Source: an uncultured Eubacteriales bacterium | Lineage (GTDB): Bacteria > Bacillota > Clostridia > Oscillospirales > Oscillospiraceae | Length of the DNA stretch: 35,824 nucleotides | Assembly (NCBI GenBank): GCA_900549865.1 | Contig: URPU01000014.1 | Location: 1-35,824, forward strand | Direction of reading: 5' to 3' | In this document: positions 1 to 8,098 of the stretch, in pieces | Numbering within the stretch: position 1 is the first letter of the stretch | How the letters are laid out: every line of letters starts with the position of its first letter | The notes under the pieces: generated by a model | What the model was told of the DNA's origin: nothing | Database searches by the model: none | The model's input: the letters and a program-made list of their open reading frames with translations, nothing else | Program-made: the position numbers and the translations under genes

Positions 1-307
1 TGGGCTGGTCATCGTAATCTTCGGCAATAAACAGCTTCCCGTACTCATCAAATAAGTACCTGTATCGGTAGTGACAGCCTTTCCTCGGATGCGTTACGCG
101 TCGGCCGCGGCTTGCATTGCCTGTAACAATGTCACCTATTGGGCTTGGATGGTAATATCCTCTCCAGACACCACCTTTCACACCGTTACAGTACTCATAT
201 TTTGCGACTGGAACGGCAGAAAACTTTGCGTTCAACTCATCATATTTGTCGCAGTACTCCTTAAAGAGCCCAACGAGCAAATCTTTTCTGAAATCTATAT
301 TCTCCAT
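1..307 (-). CDS. Hypothetical protein, truncated by the window edge
   Basis: An uninterrupted minus-strand frame runs from an ATG at 307 to the first base of the window (102 codons visible, no stop). A GAGGTG ribosome site lies a few bases upstream. The protein begins MENIDFRKDLLVGLFKEY and is rich in aromatic and basic residues, with patches such as VWRGYYHPSP and CHYRYRYLFDEYG. I recognise no domain, signal peptide or membrane segment. Base composition is visibly less GC-rich than the genes from 1152 onward, which may mean a different origin. It lies directly downstream of the TetR gene on the same strand (8-base gap), so the two may be cotranscribed. It could also be a degraded gene; the visible part has no frameshift. 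Confidence 0.5.
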   Translation of the reverse strand, partial: MENIDFRKDLLVGLFKEYCDKYDELNAKFSAVPVAKYEYCNGVKGGVWRGYYHPSPIGDIVTGNASRGRRVTHPRKGCHYRYRYLFDEYGKLFIAEDYDDQP

Positions 308-315
308 CCGACACC

Positions 316-921
316 TCACAGCTCCGCGCGCTGGGCGGGGGTCATGCGGTACTGCGGCTTGACATGATAGGCCACCTCGGAATACTGCCGGGCGCGCTCA
401 CGCAGGGAGAAGTTGCCGTTCTGGCTGCACCAGACGTACAGCTCATGGATTATCAGATCCGTTGCGATATGCGAAAGCAGCTCCGGCGGCTCCTCGGTCT
501 CTATAATGCCGGAACGGGCGCAGTTCTTGGCGAGCGTGGCGAAGAGATCGTCCAGAGCGTGGACAGCGTCGCGTATGCCCTGGGGCGAATCGAACTGCAT
601 GATGAAAAGCGTGCTGGTAAGCTGGGGGCCGAAGTCGAGCGCGATGGTGATGAAGCGGTCGAACAGCTGCCAGATGCGCTCAAAATCATTTTCCGCGTCC
701 GCGAATTTGCGGAAGCTTTCCTCGTCGTTCTGCTGCGGCTTTGCAACAACGTAGTCGAGGATGCTGCGCTTGCCCTTGAACACCGTATAAAAAACCGAAC
801 GCGAAACGTGCGCCGCGGCGCATATCTCATTGACGCTGACATTATTATAGCCCTCGGTCTTGAACAGCCCTATGGCGCATTTTGCAATGCTCTCCTTGAG
901 CCGGTGTGCCGAATCCTGCAC
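316..921 (-). CDS. TetR/AcrR family transcriptional regulator
   Basis: A DNA-binding repressor of TetR size (about 201 residues). The N-terminal helix-turn-helix covers roughly residues 8-55, including KTEGYNNVSVNEICAAAHVS and RSVFYTVFKGKRSIL, the family signature with the conserved Y/F-x-x-F-x-x-K end. The C-terminal two thirds is helical and would bind ligand or dimerise. I chose GTG at 921 because the AAAGGGG ribosome site is 8 bases upstream; a GTG at 930 directly abuts that site. The gene is divergent from the oxidoreductase/dehydratase operon at 1152, and a 16-bp palindrome lies between them, so the usual arrangement of a local repressor controlling the divergent operon is likely. The ligand cannot be told from sequence; a CoA thioester or an aromatic acid would fit the neighbouring enzymes. 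Confidence 0.85.
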   Translation of the reverse strand: MQDSAHRLKESIAKCAIGLFKTEGYNNVSVNEICAAAHVSRSVFYTVFKGKRSILDYVVAKPQQNDEESFRKFADAENDFERIWQLFDRFITIALDFGPQLTSTLFIMQFDSPQGIRDAVHALDDLFATLAKNCARSGIIETEEPPELLSHIATDLIIHELYVWCSQNGNFSLRERARQYSEVAYHVKPQYRMTPAQRAEL

Positions 922-955
922 GAAAAGCACCCCTTTGGCGATGTTCTGATTTTAT

Positions 956-1008
956 GGACATTTTACGTTATTTGTCCGTGCATGTCAACTCTCGGACAAT
1001 ATTGTTCG
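956..1008. promoter_or_regulatory. Probable TetR operator cluster
   Basis: At 993-1008 lies CGGACAATATTGTTCG, a 16-bp palindrome with one mismatch. Further half-sites of the same core occur nearby: TTGTCCG at 972-978, an inverted partner of CGGACAA at 993-999, and GGACA at 956-960. The cluster sits between the divergent TetR gene and the operon at 1152, where an autoregulating TetR protein would bind. The assignment to this TetR is inferred from position and symmetry. Confidence 0.6.
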
Positions 1009-1151
1009 CAAATATTTTGCAGTTTTTTTGTGAGTTATACTAAAACGCATGTTAACTTATTGACTATTTTCAACAAAAAAAGTAGGCTTATCAATGGAAA
1101 TGACATCAGACACATACACCGCTTTATTTTATCAGGAGGCTTGGAAAGCTC

Positions 1152-3920
1152 ATGACAAAAGACGAAAAGATCGCAAAGCTCGGCAGAGAGATCACTGACC
1201 GGGCGACAGTGCTGCTCGGCAAGGACAAGATCACCCCTGACGCTCCGGAATATCTGGGCATCAACTCCGCGCTGAAATACACTGCGCACAAGTACGACCA
1301 GAAGATGGCCGACGACATACTGGACATCTGCCTTACAATGAAAAAGCGCGTGCCGCTGACTATAGAGCAGCTGGCCAAGAAGAACCCGCAGTTTGACAGG
1401 GCCTATCTTGAAAAGGCGATGCAGGCCGTCAGCGAAAGCGGCCTTGTGGAGTTCCACTGGGAAAACCTCGACGGGAAAAACCCCGGGCACGAGAAGCGCT
1501 GGGTTCTGGACATGTTCGTCCCCGGCAGCGCGGAGATCATGATGATAAACCCGGAGCAGTCCGACATGTACCCCGAGACGGCGGACTTCTTTGAGCGCAT
1601 GGCATATCTGCCGCTGGCCGGCATCACGGAAATGGTGCCCCCCGGAGGCGCAGGCATAGGAATGCACGTCATCCCCGTGGAAAAGGCCATCCCCACGGAG
1701 AGCAAATCCCTGCCGATAGAGCATCTCAGCCACTGGCTGAAAAAATACGAGGGGCACATCGGCGTGTCCGTATGCTCCTGCCGCAAGCAGCAGCGCATCA
1801 GGGGCGAAGGCTCCGGCGATGTCGAGGGCGAATGGTGCATCGGCGTGGGCGACTTCGCCGACTACTGCCGCGAGACCAACCACGGCCGCGACATCACCTA
1901 TGAAGAGGCCATGGAGATACTCCAGAAGGCCGAGGACAAGGGCTACGTCCACCAGATAACCAATATCGACGGCGAGAACAAGATATTCGGCATATGCAAC
2001 TGCGCCGTCGGCGTGTGCAACGCGCTGCGCACCTCCCAGCTTTTCAACACGCCGAATCTCTCCGCCTCCGCCTACACCGCGGAGACTGACCCCGAAAAGT
2101 GCGTGGCCTGCGGCAAGTGCGTGGAGACCTGCCCGGCGGGCGCCGTCCGCCTTGGACAGAAGCTGTGCACGAAGGAAGGCCCCGTGCAGTACCCGCGCCA
2201 TGAGCTGCCCGACGACACGAAGTGGGGCGAGGATCACAGGAACAAGAACTACAGGAACGAGAACGGCTCCATCCAGACATGGCCCACCGGCACCGCGCCA
2301 TGCAAGGTCGCGTGCCCGGCGCACATCGCCATTCAGGGCTATATCAAGATGGCCGCAGACGGGCGCTATGCCGACGCGCTGAAGCTCATCAAGAAGGACA
2401 ACCCCTTCCCCGCCGTGTGCGGAAGCATCTGCCGCAAGTACTGCGAGGACGCGTGCACCCGCGGCAGCGTGGATCAGCCGCTCGCCATAGACGAGATAAA
2501 GAAGTTCATCGCCGAGCAGGACATGAAGGCCGAGCACCGCTATGTGCCGCCGATGAACTCCTGCACGCATGAGAAGTTTGACCAGAAGATCGCCATAATC
2601 GGCGCGGGCCCCGCGGGCATGTCCTGCGCGTACTTCCTCGCTATCGAGGGTTACAGCCCGGTCGTATTCGAGAAGGAAGCCGCCCCCGGCGGTATGCTCG
2701 TCAACGGCATTCCCAGCTTCCGCGTCGGCAAGGACATCGTAAAGTCCGAGATAGACGTGCTGCGCGAGATGGGCGTCGAGTTCCGCTGCGGCGTAGAGGT
2801 CGGCAAGGACGTGACCATACAGCAGCTCCGCGAGGAGGGCTTCAAGGCCTTCTACGTGGCGGTCGGCCTGCAGAAGGCCGCAAGGCTGAACATCCCCGGC
2901 GAGGAGCTCAAGGGTGTTCTGGGCGGGCTTGACTTCCTGCGCGCCGTCAACAGTGGGGCGACGAAGAAGCTCACCGGCGACGTGGTCGTCATCGGCGGCG
3001 GCAACGCGGCCATCGACGTGGCGCGCGCCGCGAAGCGCCTGACCGGCGGAAGCGTCAGCATGTACTGCCTTGAAAAGGACGAGGAAATGCCCACCGTTCC
3101 CGACGAGAAGAACGCAGGCATCGCAGACGGCGTCGTCATCAACAACTCCTGGGCGCCCAAGGCCATCCTCGGCGAGGACGGCAAGGTCACGGGAATAGAG
3201 CTGATGCGTTGCGTGTCCGTGCGGGATGCAAGCGGCAGATTCGCCCCCGTATACGACGAGAACGAGACCATCACCGTTCCCTGCGCCAACGTTCTGGTCG
3301 CCATCAGCCAGAGGTCCGAATACGGCGCGGTGCTCGCCGGTACCGCCGCAGAGACGCCCGACGGCCGCCTTATCGCGCACGACGGCGTGACCTTCCAGAC
3401 CGCGGAGGCGGATGTGTTCACCGGCGGCGACTGCGCGACCGGCCCGAAGTACACCATCGACGCGATCGCCAGCGGCCGCGAGGGCGCGGTGTCCATCCAC
3501 CGCTACGTCAACGCCGGACAGACGCTGACCATCCACCGCAACCTGCGCGAGTTCAAGGAGCTTGACAAGGAGAACATCACGCTGCCCGTGGAGAAGCTGA
3601 AAAAGCCCGCGCGCGCCGAGGCCGCCATTGACGGGAAGAAGGTCCTGACCATGTGCGACGAGCGCGTGACCTTCACCGAGGAGCAGATAAAGGCAGAGGC
3701 CTCCCGCTGCCTGAGCTGCGGGCGCAGCGTCGTTGACCCGAACAAGTGCATCGGCTGCGGCATCTGCACGACGAAGTGCGAGTTCGACGCGATACACCTC
3801 AAGCGCAACCGTCCGCAGAACAGCAAGATGATACCCGCGGAGGACAAGTTCAAGGCCATCGGCCCCTACGCCGCGAAGCGTCAGGTAAAGATAATCAAGA
3901 AGCAGCTTTCCGGCAAATAA
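1152..3920 (+). CDS. FAD-dependent iron-sulfur oxidoreductase, GltD-like, multidomain
   Basis: A 922-residue electron-transfer flavoprotein. An N-terminal domain of about 300 residues carries unusual cysteine groups (CSCRKQ near 208, ICNCAVGVC near 281-288). A ferredoxin-type cluster motif follows, CVACGKCVETCP near 317-328. Then comes the Fer4_20/dihydropyrimidine-dehydrogenase-II-type helical domain (CKVACPAH near 384, with more Cys in VCGSICRKYCEDAC). The FAD dinucleotide motif IIGAGPAG lies near 482, the NAD(P)H motif VVIGGGNAAI near 612, and a C-terminal ferredoxin motif CIGCGICTTKC near 867-877. GltD-like modules pass electrons between NAD(P)H, FAD and 4Fe-4S clusters. Here the protein heads an operon with two dehydratase subunits, so it may supply or accept their electrons; that role is inference. 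Start: ATG with AGGAGG about 12 bases upstream. NADPH-glutamate synthase small-subunit annotation would miss the N-terminal third. Confidence 0.85.
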   Translation: MTKDEKIAKLGREITDRATVLLGKDKITPDAPEYLGINSALKYTAHKYDQKMADDILDICLTMKKRVPLTIEQLAKKNPQFDRAYLEKAMQAVSESGLVEFHWENLDGKNPGHEKRWVLDMFVPGSAEIMMINPEQSDMYPETADFFERMAYLPLAGITEMVPPGGAGIGMHVIPVEKAIPTESKSLPIEHLSHWLKKYEGHIGVSVCSCRKQQRIRGEGSGDVEGEWCIGVGDFADYCRETNHGRDITYEEAMEILQKAEDKGYVHQITNIDGENKIFGICNCAVGVCNALRTSQLFNTPNLSASAYTAETDPEKCVACGKCVETCPAGAVRLGQKLCTKEGPVQYPRHELPDDTKWGEDHRNKNYRNENGSIQTWPTGTAPCKVACPAHIAIQGYIKMAADGRYADALKLIKKDNPFPAVCGSICRKYCEDACTRGSVDQPLAIDEIKKFIAEQDMKAEHRYVPPMNSCTHEKFDQKIAIIGAGPAGMSCAYFLAIEGYSPVVFEKEAAPGGMLVNGIPSFRVGKDIVKSEIDVLREMGVEFRCGVEVGKDVTIQQLREEGFKAFYVAVGLQKAARLNIPGEELKGVLGGLDFLRAVNSGATKKLTGDVVVIGGGNAAIDVARAAKRLTGGSVSMYCLEKDEEMPTVPDEKNAGIADGVVINNSWAPKAILGEDGKVTGIELMRCVSVRDASGRFAPVYDENETITVPCANVLVAISQRSEYGAVLAGTAAETPDGRLIAHDGVTFQTAEADVFTGGDCATGPKYTIDAIASGREGAVSIHRYVNAGQTLTIHRNLREFKELDKENITLPVEKLKKPARAEAAIDGKKVLTMCDERVTFTEEQIKAEASRCLSCGRSVVDPNKCIGCGICTTKCEFDAIHLKRNRPQNSKMIPAEDKFKAIGPYAAKRQVKIIKKQLSGK

Positions 3921-4015
3921 TAAATACTCCTGAGAGTGTTAAAATAATGACGGTCTTTTTTTGCGGCCGCATTCTAGTGCCGGGGGCCGATGCTTCCGGC
4001 GATTGGAGAAGAAAT

Positions 4016-5209
4016 ATGAAAGATCTCAAGCATCTGCTCTATTTTGAAAACCTCCTGCAGGAGGCGCAGAATGAGCTTATCCTACAGGCGCAGAGCGAGG
4101 GGAAGGTCTGCGTGGCCTACGTCTGCGAGAACACCCCCGAGCCGCTGCTGAATCTGCCGGGCGCGTTTTCCACGCGCCTGCGCGCACCGCGCACGGGTTC
4201 CATGGAAATGGCGACCTATTACATGACAAGCTTTCTGTGCGAGTACAGCCGCGCCCTGCTTGAGCGCACGATCGAGGGCGGCTACAACTTTGCCGACTGC
4301 CTGATAATGCCGGACGGCTGCACGATGATGAACCGCGCCGTGGAGAACATGGAGCTTCTCAATGCCCTGGGCAAGGATAAGGAGAAGTTCTTCTTCGAGT
4401 ATATGGAGATACCCATGAAGGCCGACGACAACGGCCTGAACCTCTACACCCTCCAGTGCAGAAACCACATACTCAAGCCTCTGCATGAGCATTACGGCAT
4501 CGACATCTCCGCCAAGGCGATACGGCAGGCCGTCGCGGAGCACAACCGCGTCTGCGAGCTTATCCGCGCCATCGGCGAATTCCGCAAGGGCGACAAGCCG
4601 TGCATAACGGGCTATGAGTTCCACGTTATAACGCTGGCGACCTATGCCGCGCCCAAATACCTGATAATCGACAAGCTTGAGGAGACGCTTGAGGAGCTTA
4701 AGACCCGCGAGCCGGACGAGAAGCCCTACCGCGCGCGTGTGCTGGTAGTCGGCTCAGAGGTGGACGACTGCGGCTTCATAAAGCTCATTGAGGACACCGG
4801 CGCATACGTCTGCGCGGACAGGTTCTGCTATGGCTCCTTCCCTGGAAGAGACCCGATAGAGCTGAACGACGATGAGGACGCGCTGACACAGATATGCCGC
4901 CAGTATATGTACCGCGGCCAGTGCCCCCGCTATATGAACACCGCCAAGATGAACGGCCGGCGCGAATACGTCAACGCGCTTGCGAAGGAATACGGCGCGG
5001 ACGGCATCATCTATCAGCAGATAAAGTTCTGCGACCCGTGGGCTTACGAGCGCATGATGGGTTCGCACATCCTGCACGACGATTACGGCTATCCCGTGCT
5101 GTCTGTGGACCGCCCGTACAACATCTCGTCCTCCGGCCAGATGCGCACACGCGTGCAGGCCTTTGTCGAGAGCATTGAGATCAAGAAAATCCAGGGAGGG
5201 GACAAATGA
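4016..5209 (+). CDS. 2-hydroxyacyl-CoA dehydratase family subunit (HgdB/FldC-like)
   Basis: A 397-residue protein of the 2-hydroxyglutaryl-CoA dehydratase D-component family (also HadB/C, FldB/C, LcdA/B and the BcrB/C benzoyl-CoA reductase subunits), whose members hold a 4Fe-4S cluster with three cysteines. Candidate ligands are Cys75 (SFLCEYSRA), Cys102 (MPDGCTMMNR) and Cys339 (KFCDPWAYERM); the last is the family's late conserved F-C-D-P patch. Size matches the usual 370-430 residues. I chose ATG at 4016 because GGAGAA lies just upstream. The same frame is open back to 3746, but that stretch overlaps the preceding gene and reads as its shadow. The stop overlaps the next start as ATGA, suggesting translational coupling. 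Substrate unknown. No HgdC-type ATPase activator, normally required by the family, is encoded in this window. Confidence 0.82.
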   Translation: MKDLKHLLYFENLLQEAQNELILQAQSEGKVCVAYVCENTPEPLLNLPGAFSTRLRAPRTGSMEMATYYMTSFLCEYSRALLERTIEGGYNFADCLIMPDGCTMMNRAVENMELLNALGKDKEKFFFEYMEIPMKADDNGLNLYTLQCRNHILKPLHEHYGIDISAKAIRQAVAEHNRVCELIRAIGEFRKGDKPCITGYEFHVITLATYAAPKYLIIDKLEETLEELKTREPDEKPYRARVLVVGSEVDDCGFIKLIEDTGAYVCADRFCYGSFPGRDPIELNDDEDALTQICRQYMYRGQCPRYMNTAKMNGRREYVNALAKEYGADGIIYQQIKFCDPWAYERMMGSHILHDDYGYPVLSVDRPYNISSSGQMRTRVQAFVESIEIKKIQGGDK

Positions 5210-6774
5210 TGAGCAACAAAAGGATAGGCTGCGAGAATTTCGGCAGATTCTACACCGAGGGCAAGGTCAGGAACCGCCGCGAATGGCGCGGCGTGGTGGA
5301 CACGCTCTATGATTACTCACGGTGGCTGCACAACTGGATAACCATGGCGAAGATGGTTTCAAAGCCGAGGAACATCAAGGCCATGTTCCGCTACCGCTGG
5401 ATGGCGAACTATCTCGCCGTGCCGATGATGGTGGACCGCCACACGCAGGGTCTGCGCGGAGAGCATCTGCGCATCTGCCATCTGGAACAGGATCTGATAA
5501 TCGAGGACGTGGCGAAGCTGCTTGACAGCCTCTTCCGCGGCGACAGGCGCATCGGCAATGACAAGGCGTTTTCCGACAAGGTCGTGCTCGTCGATGAAAA
5601 CGAGATGACGGCCGTGATGATGGGCTTCCCGACGCTGAAGGGCCTCAGCCGCGAGACGCCGTCCACCTATGTTTCGGTGCTTCTCAATCAGCACGCGGCG
5701 GAGCATTACATTGACGTCGCGCAGGAATACGGCCTTGCGGGCGACGTCTGCCCCATGCCCGAGGCCGAGGCCGGCGTGTCCATCGACGACGATGCGCCCG
5801 TGCTGGGCGCCTGCGCCGTCCAGTGCAACACCACCTGCGACGGCTCTCTTCTGGGCAACGGCGTCATTTCCAAGCGCCTTGAGCTTGAGGACGGCATCCC
5901 CGTGTTCCAGCTTGCCGCGCCGCTGCGTCACCGCGAGGATGACGTACAGGACTACGCCGCGCAGGAGATAAAGAACGCGATTGCCTTCATTGAAGAGCAC
6001 ACCGGCGAGAAGTGGGATTGGAACGCATACTTCGAGTGCGCCAAACGCGTCAATTACGCGACGAAGTGCCGCCTCGAGTGGCTTGAAATGAACAAGACGG
6101 ACTATCCGCAGGTGTTCGGCTCCAACCTCGCGCTGTACACCGAGACGAACTATATGGCCATCTGCGGCAAGGTCAAGGCCTTCGAGGATGTGGACCGCAA
6201 GATAACGAAGCTGGCGGAGCGCGCATACAGGAAAAAGAAGATGGCCGCGAACGAGTACCGCCATCGTGCTATAATCTGGGGCGTGCAGTCGCACTTCTAC
6301 ATGGACTTCCTCGTGTGGCTGCTCAACTGCTGGGGCATAGTGCCGCTGACGGACATGCTGTCCATGGTCTCCACGAAGGAGCTTGTCACCGAGGACACCC
6401 CGGAAAACCGCGAGCAGGCATACTACGACATGGCGTGGCTGACCGAGAACATGATAATGCGCAACCGCACTCACGGCGGGTACAAGGTGCTGCTGGACGA
6501 GCTGTGGGAGTACTGCAGGGAGCTCAACGCAGACATGGTCATCCTCTGGGAGCACATGAGCTGCAAGGCGCTGGACGGTATGCACGGCATGTTCGAGGAG
6601 CGCGCACGCGAGTACGGCATCCACCTTGTTTGGGTCTCGCACGACCTGTTCGACCCGCGCGTGATCTCCCGTCAGGGCGTGCGCGATCAGGTGAACAACT
6701 ACATGCGCACCGTCATGCAGGAGGAGCCTGTTGACCCGAGTCTTGAAAATCTCAAGGATGACAAGTCCTGGTAA
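5206..6774 (+). CDS. 2-hydroxyacyl-CoA dehydratase family subunit (large, HgdA/FldB-like)
   Basis: A 522-residue partner of the preceding subunit. Family features are the cysteine patch GACAVQCNTTCDGSLLG (Cys203, Cys207, Cys211) in the middle and MVILWEHMSCKALDGM with Cys453 late, the region that normally gives the last cluster ligand. It is about 100 residues longer than typical dehydratase subunits. The extra length is spread over the N-terminal part (basic and aromatic, YRWMANYLAVPMMVDRH) and a KITKLAERAYRKKK segment. Start ATG 5206 overlaps the upstream stop and has GGAGG 6 bases upstream; ATG 5209 is the alternative. Together the two subunits should form the heterodimer that dehydrates a 2-hydroxyacyl-CoA by a ketyl-radical mechanism, or reduces an enoyl or aromatic CoA ester in BcrB/C fashion. 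Which reaction applies cannot be decided from sequence. Confidence 0.8.
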   Translation: MMSNKRIGCENFGRFYTEGKVRNRREWRGVVDTLYDYSRWLHNWITMAKMVSKPRNIKAMFRYRWMANYLAVPMMVDRHTQGLRGEHLRICHLEQDLIIEDVAKLLDSLFRGDRRIGNDKAFSDKVVLVDENEMTAVMMGFPTLKGLSRETPSTYVSVLLNQHAAEHYIDVAQEYGLAGDVCPMPEAEAGVSIDDDAPVLGACAVQCNTTCDGSLLGNGVISKRLELEDGIPVFQLAAPLRHREDDVQDYAAQEIKNAIAFIEEHTGEKWDWNAYFECAKRVNYATKCRLEWLEMNKTDYPQVFGSNLALYTETNYMAICGKVKAFEDVDRKITKLAERAYRKKKMAANEYRHRAIIWGVQSHFYMDFLVWLLNCWGIVPLTDMLSMVSTKELVTEDTPENREQAYYDMAWLTENMIMRNRTHGGYKVLLDELWEYCRELNADMVILWEHMSCKALDGMHGMFEERAREYGIHLVWVSHDLFDPRVISRQGVRDQVNNYMRTVMQEEPVDPSLENLKDDKSW

Positions 6775-6786
6775 GGAGGAAATAAG

Positions 6787-6960
6787 ATGTTCCGGAAAAA
6801 ACTCGGCAAGCTGCTGGCAAAGCTCGGCGCGATAGGTCTTGGCTTCTTCGCCGTCACCTTCATCGTGTACTTCTTCAATCTTGACATGAAGCTCACCTCC
6901 GTCATGCAGACGGTCCTCAACAAGTTTTATGACAAGATCGAGCGCGACCAGCACCTGTAA
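6787..6960 (+). CDS. 57-residue single-span membrane peptide at the end of the dehydratase operon
   Basis: A short gene with a very strong ribosome site (AAGGAGG, 7 bases before the ATG), starting 12 bases after the large dehydratase subunit and followed by the operon's terminator. The product starts MFRKKLGKLLAKLGAIGLG, then has one hydrophobic stretch (IGLGFFAVTFIVYFF, about residues 16-31) and a charged amphipathic tail ending FYDKIERDQHL. The basic N-terminus followed by one hydrophobic span suggests a membrane-anchored micropeptide with a cytoplasmic N-terminus. I recognise no family. Its position suggests it could tether or modulate the cytoplasmic dehydratase/oxidoreductase proteins at the membrane, which is speculation. 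Spacing, ribosome site and terminator support it as a real gene despite its size. Confidence 0.7.
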   Translation: MFRKKLGKLLAKLGAIGLGFFAVTFIVYFFNLDMKLTSVMQTVLNKFYDKIERDQHL

Positions 6961-6978
6961 TATGATGAGCATTTGAAT

Positions 6979-7021
6979 GCAGCCCCATCGCCGGTGAACC
7001 GGCGATGGGGCTGCGGTTTTT
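6979..7021 (+). terminator. Intrinsic terminator of the dehydratase operon
   Basis: A perfect 16-bp stem (GCAGCCCCATCGCCGG at 6979-6994, complement at 6999-7014) with a TGAA loop, followed by GGTTTTT. It lies 18 bases after the micropeptide stop. Confidence 0.93.
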
Positions 7022-7126
7022 ATATGGCGCACATGAGCTTGCGGAAATGTCGCTGACGTGGTGAAATGAGGCGTGCGTCTCCGCCCCCTTATTTTGCAGA
7101 ACGTGCTTTTTATTATCCGCCCGGTG

Positions 7127-7135
7127 TGCTATACT
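7127..7135 (+). promoter_or_regulatory. Extended -10 promoter element for the alpha/beta hydrolase
   Basis: TGCTATACT is an exact extended -10 (TGn plus TATACT), 40 bases before the hydrolase start at 7175. No convincing -35 hexamer lies 16-18 bases upstream, as is usual for extended -10 promoters. Confidence 0.5.
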
Positions 7136-7174
7136 TAATTTATATGACAACATAGCGAACAGGTGGAGCAAAAA

Positions 7175-7957
7175 ATGACCGTGCATGAATCCGGGGATAA
7201 AGGGAAGCCCGTGATAATGCTGTTTCCGGGAACGATGTGCTACTGGAAGGGCAACTTCGGTGGCGTCATAGACGAGCTTAAAAAGACATTTCTCGTCGCG
7301 GCCGTCGCGTACACCGGTTTTGACGAGGAGGACACGGAGAGCTACGCCAGCGTTGAGGACGAGCTTGAGAAAATAGAGCAATACATAATCGACAACTACG
7401 GCGGCAGGATCTGCGCCGCCTACGGCTGCTCTCTGGGCGGAACGTTCGTGGCACACCTTACGGCAAGGCACAGAGTCCACATTCAATACGGTATCATAGG
7501 AAGCTCCGACATGGATCAGGCCGGGAAGCTCAAGGCAGACATACTGACCGGGATAATGGTAAAGGCAACATACAGCTTCATACACACAGGGAGATACAGC
7601 TCCCGGCTGATGCAGAAGCGCTTCAAAAAGCAGATGGACGACCCCGACCCATATAACCGCGCCTTTGTGGCAATGACCGGCAGGGATAAATACGATATGA
7701 GCTTTATCACGAAGGAGAGCCTTAAAAACCAGTTCCGTTCTGATCTTATCACCCCGCTTCCCGAGCATATAGACAACGGGGAGACGGAAATACATGTATT
7801 CTACGCGAAGAAGATGGGCGAAAAATATCTGGAGAGATACAACAAATACTTCAAAAACCCCGTCATTCACGAACTGGATATGCGGCACGATGAGCTTCTC
7901 GGAGTGCATCTGGAGGACTGGTGCGCGCTGGTCAGAGAAATATGCTGCCAGCGATAA
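7175..7957 (+). CDS. Alpha/beta hydrolase
   Basis: A 260-residue alpha/beta-hydrolase-fold protein. An early strand (PVIMLFPGTMCYWKGNF) would form the oxyanion-hole region, the nucleophile elbow is YGCSLGG with Ser86, and a late HDELLGVHLEDW segment supplies candidate catalytic His residues. No signal peptide, so it should be cytoplasmic. ATG 7175 is preferred because GGTGGAG lies about 6 bases upstream; a GTG at 7163 is in frame but sits inside that ribosome site. It stands alone after the dehydratase terminator with its own extended -10 promoter. Substrate unknown; an esterase or thioesterase of small acyl compounds is possible. Confidence 0.75.
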   Translation: MTVHESGDKGKPVIMLFPGTMCYWKGNFGGVIDELKKTFLVAAVAYTGFDEEDTESYASVEDELEKIEQYIIDNYGGRICAAYGCSLGGTFVAHLTARHRVHIQYGIIGSSDMDQAGKLKADILTGIMVKATYSFIHTGRYSSRLMQKRFKKQMDDPDPYNRAFVAMTGRDKYDMSFITKESLKNQFRSDLITPLPEHIDNGETEIHVFYAKKMGEKYLERYNKYFKNPVIHELDMRHDELLGVHLEDWCALVREICCQR

Positions 7958-8098
7958 GCAGCGCGGACAAAACGGCGCTGAAAAAGCTGAGAGGATAATA
8001 AGGGTGCAAGGATATGTGCCAGATATGCGTACTCCTAAAGCGCAGCCCATCATATACTGTAATTTTCACCATTTACTTGTCAAGAGGAGGTTCCGCGC

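Noticed and set aside
71..367. Plus-strand frame at the left edge
   Set aside because: It overlaps both the minus-strand partial gene and the TetR gene and lacks a ribosome site; the minus-strand reading is more protein-like.
1035..3797. Long minus-strand open frame opposite the oxidoreductase
   Set aside because: It is antisense to a well-supported multidomain protein, has the Ala/Gly/His/Arg-rich shadow composition typical of GC-rich antisense frames, and matches no family.
3746..4015. Upstream extension of the first dehydratase subunit
   Set aside because: The 90 extra codons lie mostly inside the preceding gene and have shadow composition; ATG 4016 has a proper ribosome site.
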